Below are positions 47,001 through 57,800 of a DNA stretch of 64,000 nt, piece after piece. Origin of the DNA: Icerya purchasi (taxonomy: Eukaryota; Arthropoda; Insecta; Hemiptera; Monophlebidae); contig CM077116.1 of assembly GCA_039619475.1 (NCBI GenBank), positions 374,490,794 to 374,554,793 on the forward strand, read 5' to 3'. Both the position numbers and the translations under genes were made by a program. The notes beneath the pieces are model-generated. The model did not search any database and was not told where the DNA came from. It saw nothing but the letters and a program-made list of their open reading frames with translations. Within the stretch, counting starts at the first letter, position 1, and each line of letters begins with the position of its first letter.

Positions 47001-50000
47001 GTGAATTAATGAAATATCAGGGAATATTTTCTAACTCGAACATCGCCAAAAGATAACGCTGTAAATACCGAATCCGTCTCACATTTTACACACAAAAATT
47101 AATGCTAATACCCAAAATGATTTATTTTCAAAATGTGAGCAGCGTACGTACGTCTACGTTTCTTGAAGATTGAAGCTAAATTGAACTGGACTGAACACTG
47201 GACACGAAATGATTTTCAAAAGAAATATGTTGCTTATGACTTTCGGTTAATCGTTTTTTCAGTGTTTCAGGTTACCTACATTTATACATTAATACAATGT
47301 CATCATACCAAAAATGGTTAGCTCCGGTGTGGTGGACTTAGTTGCTGCGCCACTAAAACAGCTATAACTCTATAAATTATTGAAATTTTAACAATTTTTC
47401 CCGAGGACATATTGTTAAAGATCTAAAATTTTAAGAATATGCAAAAAAAAATGATCTTTTCAAAATTCTTTTAACCAGAATATCCCCTTTAAACGTTTTG
47501 TCATTTTATATTATTTTCTGCTGATACTTTTATATGAATATTTTTCAATAAAATTTAGCAACAAAATATTTAAAAACTTAATATACGCGATTATCACTTT
47601 TAAATGATAACTTCTATTTTAAATCCATATACTAATACTTAACAAACTTAATTAAGATAAACAGCGCTTACCATATTCGATGGCATTTCCATAAATTTCA
47701 GAAAAACAATATCGGCCGATTTACCAACTATCAGTTCTAGTTTAGCAAAATAACTTAAAATACACCAGGCATAAATGTCATTTTGAGTTCCGATGTGAGA
47801 TAAAATCGTATCGACTTTTTTTTTACTGCAACAATATAAAAACGTTTTTAGTAATATATTTTATGATAATTAACCAAAATGTAAATAACAAATGCATACA
47901 CTTATATTAGGGGTCTTATTAAATTTTACACCATAATTTTAAAATAAAAATAATTGCTACTGGAGGTGCTCAAATCATCTCCACTAGAAAGTTGGATATA
48001 TATATATATATATATATATTCTTTCCAACTACAGATGTACATCCGTTTTTCAAATCCAACTCCAACAAAGTTACGTAACTCATACATAGTAAGTATAATC
48101 ATAATCTTAGACCATGTATTCAATTCCAACTCCGCGCGAACTTCAAACACATAGAGCAACTGAACATCCTTGACAAATTTAGATAGCTATGAGCGCAGCT
48201 AACATCTTTGTTGATACATATTAAATCACATCGACGGAGATATATCCGAAAATGTTCGAATACAGATATACTTCCAAAGATATAAATCTGCTCGGAATTA
48301 CTCATGCCTAATTGCGACAGATTAATACTTTATTCCACTCTGAACGTGTCTTTATAAGTATTTCGGTAACCAACTATCAATTTTCAATTCTAAAGCTTAC
48401 TTCAAACGCTCAAATTATTATTTTCATCAAATTTCAGTTGAATTTAAATGAAGCATGCAGTGAGTTACCAAAATGAACAGCTATCTATTTACAAACAGAT
48501 AAACGCCACAAAGGTGTGTTTACCACTTGCACTATCCGACTCCTATACAGTATAATTAAAGTAACATTAGTTAAGTGACAACAGATGTGGAAGGGACAAG
48601 TGAACAATTACCCCATTTGTACAACATATAATAAACATAAAAAATCATCAAGGTTACAAGTTTCTAAAACAAACCCTCCAAAAGCAAATTTCAGTGAAAA
48701 AATGCTATAACAGTTAATACTATTACAGCAATCAAATTCATACTGCTCCTCTTGTGCTCACCTGATTAGCATACACATCAATTTCTTCAGCCCAAAGTGT
48801 CATTGAATCAGAAGACGTTTCTCTAGTAGGGAACGGTGTAAGTGTACAGTTACACTTCCCATATATGTGCTTACTACAAAATAGATGCACACTAAAAGTC
48901 TTCAGATAACAAAGTATAGATGACGAAAGCAGGCCTAATTGACTGGAAGCTTTTAATGGAAGCTCGTGCACAGGAAAAACATGACTTTGGCCGCTTGCTG
49001 ATAAAAATGATGAAATAATTGTTCGCTAGCATCGTGTGTAACAAAGCAATCTTTTTAGTACACACTACTTCCCCTGCGTAATGAGAAAAGTTTAGAATAG
49101 ACGATCTAAAACCCTCCATGCACCTCCTAGGGAAACCTATTTACATTGAGGTGGCAACAATTGAAATACAATACGCAGAGATGACTTTACGATCTTAGCA
49201 CAGCCTGAAGCTGAACTTCGAGCCACACTAAACGTTGTTGACGAGACTTATAAAGACATTGGTCTCAGAATCAATTTAAAAAAAAAAAAAAAAATATCGC
49301 ATGTTACATTCGGATTCGTGGCAAAATTTTGAAAAACGTAAAAAAATGTCAATACCTTAGATGTTACGTTAATGAGAATCGTATTTTAGATGAAGAAATA
49401 CATTACGGAATTAAGTGTGCTGTGTCAACCTCCGCGAAACTGGAAACCAGCGTATTCCTCAACTACTGTACAAATCGGAAACGTAAATACCGCATAGAAG
49501 TCGCATCCGAAAACTTCAACAATTTCAGCAACGTTTAATTTTTCCATATCTTAAAGGTCTTTTCTTCTTTCTTTGTTTTGACGCCAAGCGTCGTGACTAC
49601 CTATTTGTACGTTCTAACTGAACAGATGTAAATAACACTCATGACAATTGTTATATGAATGCGAGTGTACATTCAAGACCACACTTGGAACTGACTGTAA
49701 CCGCTTATCATTGTACTTCAAATGCAGGCCCCCAAATGTGTTTGTCTATATACTAACTAGCGCGTATATAATGGCGAATACGCGCAGCGGTTGCCATTGT
49801 CTTCCACGTGACTACTAACGATTATTTAATTTAATTTTTGTAATAATTTCGGTCACCGTCTCGGGTCGAACCCAAGACTTCTATAACGGAAACGAAACAC
49901 TCTAACAACTAGACTATTGCGATGATTCTTATAAGTCAGTTAAATGGATTTCATTAACAATGAGGAGGTTTTCGATTAGCTGGTACGGAGCGAACAGAAT

Positions 50001-52020
50001 CATCCATAATAAAATTCCAATTACGATGATCCAAGAAGCAAATATTACCATAGACTGGAAAAGTTACACAAGAACGAAAAATGTAGAAAAATTCAGCATT
50101 GGATGTATTAATAAAATAAGGCCAAAAGAAACGCTGCCATAAAAACGAAAAAAATATCAACCGACTTTAAATCAGATATTCTAACGTCATCATCGTGGAA
50201 AAACACACACTGGGAAAATTGAGTTAATCAGCCACCTACTAACTTACCGATGCACACACTGATCGTACATGTAGGCTACGAGTTTCAGCTGTACTGATAT
50301 TGTCCTCTGAAGAACGTAGGAGTATTATTATGTAACGGCATCTACTGTGACTCTTCATACATACCTATACGGCGCTGCCATCAATGATTCGCGTGAATGT
50401 AGCTTAATTAATCACTATAATTAATCAATTAAATGTACTGTGAATTACCTCTTAATTTTTTACAAATCACTTTTCTAAAAACAATATGATAATCGAAAAA
50501 GTAAATTACTATATTTTAGCCACTTAACTGTGCTTTTTTTCTTTAAAATTTCTTGCTTTATTATTATTCCGAAATATATGTCCAAGATAACTTTATGTTT
50601 ACAATACTAAACACTTGTTATCAATTGTATACCAACTCATACACTTTGTATAAAATCAGTCTCGCTAATCGTTATTACCGAACGAGAAAATAATACATCG
50701 GCCACCTTGATAAAAATAACATATGTGACCGATATTAAAAATGTCCGAAGTATAGTAAAAACTAAAATCAGATCAGTAACAAAGATAGTTAATTTAAAGG
50801 AATTTACTTAACAAACCCTGTTTATTTTGCAGAAGGTTTATGACTCTAATTTGTGCCTGTTTACGTAATAATTAACTTGTAAATTTAATTACCGAAAAAA
50901 CTAAAATTTCTATTTAATTTACAAACGAAAGTAGCACGCACTTACTGATACTTACGAAATCGGTTCATTTTCGTGCCATTTTTCAATGACAAAGCCGAGT
51001 ATACTCGTCTTGTGCTGCACACATATTTCCATTAATATTGCCCACGGTAACATATTTTCTATTTTTGAAACGTTGTGAAATGCCATTTTATCGAATATAA
51101 TTGGAATAATTATCTAAAACAGTAGACAGAAAACATTAAAAATATACGCACATAAAAGTAATTTAGAATCAGTAAGTCATTCATAATTAACGCTATTACG
51201 AGTATAAATTGAAACGGATAAAACAAAATTGAAATTAAAAAAAAAATACTATTCGCAACAATACAAAATGTTTAAGGATAAAAATCACAGCTGCCAGGTT
51301 TCATTTATGAATGTTTAGTTTTCTGTTTATGTTACAAATTCAGTTTTAGAGAGGTAATATAAATAACTAGCGACTCTGGCATAAAATCAGAAATCAAATA
51401 TACAGCTTTCGACTAATAACATGAACGTTCTATCCAATAGAATATTTTCTTTTTCTTTCAGTGAACATATCAACAAATATAAGCATATAAAATATATTAC
51501 TAACAAATAAAACCAACGGATACACAGAAAAATGTAATAGTTTCGCTATGAAGCGAATTCAGCATAATATTAATAGGGCACCTGAAATATGATTCCTAAG
51601 AGGTAAAAAAATAAAAAATGGCTTCTGTGGGTAATATAGTACCAGTTAAATAAATAACAAAAACAAACAACGCGGATTAAAAAGAATTATGCTGACAGCT
51701 TTACTCACACCCCTTAACAAAGAATAAGTTGATTCATTTAAAGTCAAGTCGTCACTGCCTTTTTGCAGAATTTAGGGTCGACTTGTTATATCAAACTAGT
51801 TCATTTTTTAACGTTTATTTGACTCTACAAGTCGGAATCCAATTCTGTCTTACTGATCCGATGTTAACTCAGAGATCGATTTTAGAATCGGAGTCACCCA
51901 TCTCTAGTTCTATGTAAATTAGCACGCACAATGCAGACAAAAAAACATATAAATAAAATTGTCTAAAAAAATGAAGGTCAACATCTCATTGAATACACAA
52001 TTTTCTTCAAAAAATACATG

Positions 52021-52077
<57 letters not shown>

Positions 52078-54768
52078 TTTGAGTAGATTATTAACATACT
52101 CGTATAATGCAGAAACTAGTCAGTGTATGAAACTGAAAATTCACATGTAGCATAACGAGATAATGTATTTACACCACATAAAAATACATTAAAAAATTCA
52201 GACATTCTGGAAACGAAAGAAGGGGTAAATGTCAAAGTATTGTTTTTTAAAAATTGGTAATCACGCTACAGCCGAAACCATTTACACCAGATAATTGAAA
52301 TGCCATACAAGCATTAACCGTATACCTCTCAGGCGTATCGCTCGATTCCGAGCGTCGTGACTACCTATTTGTACAGTCTAATTGTACAGAATAGGCAGCG
52401 CTCATGGCAATTGCTATACGCAACGCGAGTGTACAAACGCAAGACCACACCCGGAACTAATTGCAGTCGCTTGTTATCGCGCTACAAGTGCAACCCCGCG
52501 TGTGTCTGCTGTATGTACTAAACTAGCGCGCATATGATGGTATACGTGGTGGTTTGCCATTGCCTTCCAAGTAATTATTAGCGAGTATTTTAATTTAATT
52601 CTTTGTAATAAATTCTGCCGTCGCCCGGGATCGAACCCGTGATCTCCGTAACGGAAGTCAAACGCTCTAGCAACTTGGCTATCGCGACGACAACCGTATA
52701 CGAAAAATAGCAAATACATTTTTTTTTTTTTTTTGAAAATTCGAACTTTAAGGAATGAAAAGAGCTTACAGACTGTTTAGTGTTTTATTTGTGGCAATAA
52801 TTAGGTTTAAAAAATGATACTCTTGCATGAAGAACCTTTATATGGTCTACCAAAAGTGTGCAAAATTGTTTTTAAAACTCTAAATTTTAATGGAAACCCG
52901 AAAATCACGCTACTGTCCAAACAAATGGTAATTATCATGTGAAATTTCATGTGAACATAACGTACATTCTCCAAAAATGTTAAACAAGAAAACTTCTCTG
53001 AAAATTTGAACTTTAAAGAATGAAAAGTGGTTAAAAATTATTTTTTAAAAAATACATACTCGTAATATGTGATATTTTCAAATTATAATCTTGCATTAAA
53101 ATTCCTTGTAATATAATCTACTAAGTGTGTAAATTTTTTTTAAATCCTCTAAATTTTAAGAATAAAAAAAAGCTTAACCCTGTTTCTGGCATAAAATTAT
53201 AATCACTCTACAGCCAAAACCATTTACACCAGATAATTGAAATTTCTTATAAACGTTACTCGTATACCAGAAATATTAAATAAAAAAAATCTTTTGAAAA
53301 TTCGAACTTTAAGAAATGAAAAGAACTTACAAACTATTTTCCAAAAAATATATAAAGTATAATATCTTCGTAAAAAATTAGTTTTGTTGTATTATAATTT
53401 TGTATGAAAGTTGTGTTCATATTCTGTAATAAAAATCTGCAAATTTTTTTTAAACTTCAAAATTTTAAAGATAGAGAAAGGTTATGCTCCATTTTTAGAA
53501 AAACTTAATGTCACGCTACAGCCAGAACGAATGGTGCTTACAATGGAAAATATTGTATGAATATTACACCATATTGAGCTTTATTGAGCTTTATTTCGCA
53601 CTGTCATCACAATTCAGAAACTGCAACAGTTTAAAATTCAAATAGCCAATTACTAGCGATAGAGGGAGAAAACTACTGGCAAACAGTTTATATTGTGCAT
53701 TAAAAAATGTTAAGCTCTGGTATATTTATTTGTTTATGTTGAGAAGAGAAGACGTTGTTTTAATTTGATTAGAAAATAGATTTCTTTTTCTTTGCTTCAA
53801 ATGATTTAACAAGTTCTCTTTCCGAATTTGTTTCTGTTTTGGTTTGTATTCTAGATAAAAATTGAAACGATATTAATATACAAGAGAAGTCATAACAGCT
53901 AATAGATGTGTATATATATATATATATATATATAAAAACTCGGCCCTACATACCTCGCACGGGGTTCCGTCCCTTGACACCACCACGGGAAACCCCCGAC
54001 CCCAGATCTATCATTTCTGTACTTCATATAGAACAAGGAAAACTGACAACATCATTCTTTCCGACTGCGCGACAAAAAAAAAAGTAAATCTTTATTTAAT
54101 GTCATATTTTGGGGACAAATTTTTGTGACAGAAAAAGTAGTGCGAATCCAGCTAAGAATGGCGTTATCATTGAATAGCATAATTAACGAGGGCAACAATC
54201 CATTTTGTGTCTTCTTACATATACAATATATGTAACGTTTTGGGACAAAAAAAATATGGGGGTCAGCCTAAAAATGACATTATCATTTTATATAAATATA
54301 TGAGTGTGTGTATGTGTGTTTACCAATGTATATTGTTGCGTACCTTGACTTTTCCGGGTTCTCGATATGGGTTAATGGGAATTTTCTACTAAACTGTATA
54401 ATTAATGGTAAAATTAATTTATCGGTTAATACACAGAGCTACCAAAATCCAAGCCGAAAGCTCTCACACACATAGTTGCGACACTACCTGATTTACAAGC
54501 ATCTTCTCACGGGTCACGCAGCTCGTAGTAACACTACCCTGTTGCCGCAGGCCATACACACCAGGACACATGCACAACCTCTAACACTGCATGTGTCAAA
54601 AAATTCGACAAAATCGTAAATTACATTCTCGGCCGTGTACGCGTTCCGGACCGTATTCCACGCTGACAACGAACAGTATAAAATTAATGATTTTAGCCAG
54701 AGAATAATTTCTAGCTCGATATCATCGCTAGATAGCGCCAAAAATACCGAATCCATATTAGTGTGTGT

Positions 54769-54810
<42 letters not shown>

Positions 54811-57800
54811 CCTATGCATAAGACCAGTTTCATTTTAAAAAAATTTTAATCATTAAAACAATTCAATTTTTATAAAAATTTCGCCGTATTTATAAAAGCA
54901 AATTTGGTTTTGCATACCTCAATTTTTAATTTAAGTAAATTTTACGTAATTAATACCTACTTTATGAATAAAAGTATCTTGATGTTTCTTTTCTTCTTGC
55001 AGGGCTAGCGGTAAAACTCCTTTTACCCACCATTTAATAATCATGCTCATTGGATAAGTAACTAAGAGGTTTGTCAGTATAACTGCTACACATTTTCGTA
55101 TCATAACTGATTTGTCAAAACATGCTGACAGAAATACCTAATTAATATTACAAAATTATTAGTACCCGATTTCATATGATTATCACACATTCAGATTAAA
55201 AAATATTCAAAATAATACAGATAAATAATATAAAATGGTTTTTGAACCTAATCTTTTTCAACTGAATATATATTATTATAATAATGCATTGAAATAAGAA
55301 TTTCATTATTTACATATTTTTACCTACTAAAGATAACTGTGCTAATCTTTAACGCTAATTCAAATTGACTCTATTAATCGGACCTAATATTCACTCATAA
55401 ACAGCTGTGCGTGGCATTCAGTCACGATATTCCACTAACAAACGTGTTATACGCAGATAACGGGAAAAAAAGAGAAAAATACTAAGACAATAACAAAGTA
55501 TATATTAAAAACATAGCTTATGCTAATGTATTATTACTTTTACTAAACTAGGAACTATAAGTCACTAGTAAAGTAACCTAAAATATACCATAGGCTCGAG
55601 CAGAAACAAAGACGATAACAATAAGGAAGTACTGAAAAATGCAATAATTAAAAATTGACCAATTCTCGCTTGCATCATAATCAAGTTAACAAATAAATAA
55701 AAATCCAGTCTCAGAATATCGTTTTTTGCCAACCGTAATGTATATGGCCGCTAAAACGACCTTCATCGAGAATGCAATCATAGGCTTATTAAGGAAAAGC
55801 ATAATCTGAGACTGTGCAATGCAAATACAAAGCCCACAACACAACAAACGATAAACATACATAGAGAATACGTTACACGTTGAGTGAAATTCCACTGCGA
55901 TATAAATTCAATAAACTAAAAATCTCAGGAGCGATACCGTTAATTATAATTTTCCTAATTTTATGAACAAATAATTTACACAATACGCTTTTTTTAAACA
56001 AATATTTCAATTAAAAACAAACTTTTTGCGCTAAAATTATATTTTTTCTAAATACTATTTCGTAATAAAAACAAAATACCGAATCTGTTCGAATACTGTA
56101 AAAAAATTCAAATATGTCTACCAAGTGCGTACTAAAACAGATATTGCGAAATAAACTATCACTTACTTCTAAACAATTTTCATCCATCCATCTTTGATTG
56201 AAGACACAAATTTTTTCTAATACTAAGAAAGCGTATTTTCTTACATACACGTTACTAGTTCTGGTGTTCCAAATTAGCATTTTTGTAATGATCTCAACAC
56301 CCGGTAATAAACGCAAATTGTTCAGATTATCGTTATCAGTACTAGCTTCATCGTTAAAAGTAATATACTGTCGGGTGTTAAATATAGGAACTGAATACTC
56401 CGGAACGGTTGATGGATCATGTACATCGCTATACGGATCTCGAAGAAATTTGTAAAATAAATTTCGTAAATCTTCATTATCGGTACTAGTTATTAACTTT
56501 TCCATTATCTTATCTAAGCAATAAAAAGCTTTGCTTTTTACAGTAAGCGATACATCTAAACATCGACTGAACAAAGAAGATAACAAGAACTCATAGCTAA
56601 ACACAACATTTAATTTATTATCAGCAGTAAACTCAGCCAAAACAGGCATATTTGTAATTCTAAATTCGGTAAAGAAACTCGTTATTAATTCGGTTGCGAA
56701 CAATCGAACCTTAACACTGTCGTAGTGACTAAGCAGAACTATATTATGTATTTGATGACGAAGTAAATCGATCGGACATATAGACAGTATTTGATGCACA
56801 ACGGGTCTTAGTTTAAAACGTAAATCGGCTTTATCCGGAATATAACGGCACAATGATTGAACCAAAATAGCTACGCTGGTAGAGCAGTTTTCAAAATTAT
56901 GCAACAATTCACTTATAAATGAAATAATGTTCCCTCGAACTTCTGGAATTTCTGCCGCTAAATTATCACCATCAATCGCCAAAAACGACTGACAGAATTC
57001 TTTTATTATTAAATTAACAATTTCTTCCGATTTCTCATTTACCAGCCGACATAGCTGAAACAAAATATCGTAACTTTTTTTAGACGCCGAAGTGACCGAA
57101 TATTCGCCGAAATGATTAATATCGTTTGTGTGAAAAAGATTAATTTTTTGTTCTAATTTACCGACATTCACTAATGCACGCATGCTCAGTTCAATGACAT
57201 CTTGTTTGTAATCAATTCCACAATTTTTAAATACATTCAATAATGCATTTAACGTTTTGATCAAATATTCCGTAATAGACTGCTTTCCGGAACTTAAAGT
57301 TGTTATCAGTTTTTCATCTATTCCAGCGGTCGTAGTCTTATCGACTTTATTACATTTTCGTTTACGCGACTGAAAAGTTTTACTATCCGATTGCAGAACA
57401 TAGACGATAATATTCATTAAATCCAAAACATGAATATATAATTCGGAACTAAATATATCAAACGCACAACTACCAGGTATAGCGGTTATATAGAGATAGG
57501 CAATAGAAGCCAGCGACGATAATTTGAAGATGTTTGCATCATCCGGGTGAGTTTTACGGCGTAAAATTAAAGTTCCAAATAAGGATAACAATTTTTCACT
57601 TTCCAGGCCTTCATTTTGTAAAACGGTCCATTTAAATTTATCTAATTCCGATAATAATTCTTCATCGACTTCTTGTACTACACTGGTCGCACGGTCTTCT
57701 TCCGGGACCTCTACAGATTCCGATGTACCACCGTTATCCGTATTGTCACAATTTTCAGTTGACTTATTCACCACTGATTTAGTTCGTGATTTTATACATT

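Larger units (their letters stand above)
52200..53560. repeat. Diverged tandem array, unit about 270-310 bp
   Basis: An anchor CACGCTACAGCC (variants) recurs at 52262, 52906, 53204 and 53512. A second anchor GAAAATTCGAACTTTAA (variants) recurs at 52735, 53000 and 53296. Subtracting the SINE and its duplicated 10 bp from the first interval leaves 268 bp, against 298 and 308 bp for the others. Units also share ATTTACACCAGATAATTGAA and ACTCGTATAC-type blocks. About three and a half units remain, each clearly diverged. No coding potential was found. Confidence 0.72.
51114..54960 (-). other. NCAPD3 intron 2
   Basis: 3.8-kb intron with AT microsatellites (52023-52071, 53909-53934, 54771-54807), a diverged tandem array (52200-53560) and a SINE inserted into that array. 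Confidence 0.6.

Noticed and set aside
52610..52691. Possible functional tRNA gene on the minus strand
   Set aside because: A and B boxes are present, but the anticodon arm does not pair and the sequence continues into a SINE body with target-site duplications.
52474..52719. Minus-strand frame reading DSQVARAFDFRYGDHGFDPG
   Set aside because: This is the tRNA-like head of the SINE read as protein, a well-known artefact, not a gene.
54514..54838. Overlapping frames with IYIYIYIY repeats on both strands
   Set aside because: They are produced by the TA microsatellite at 54771-54807.
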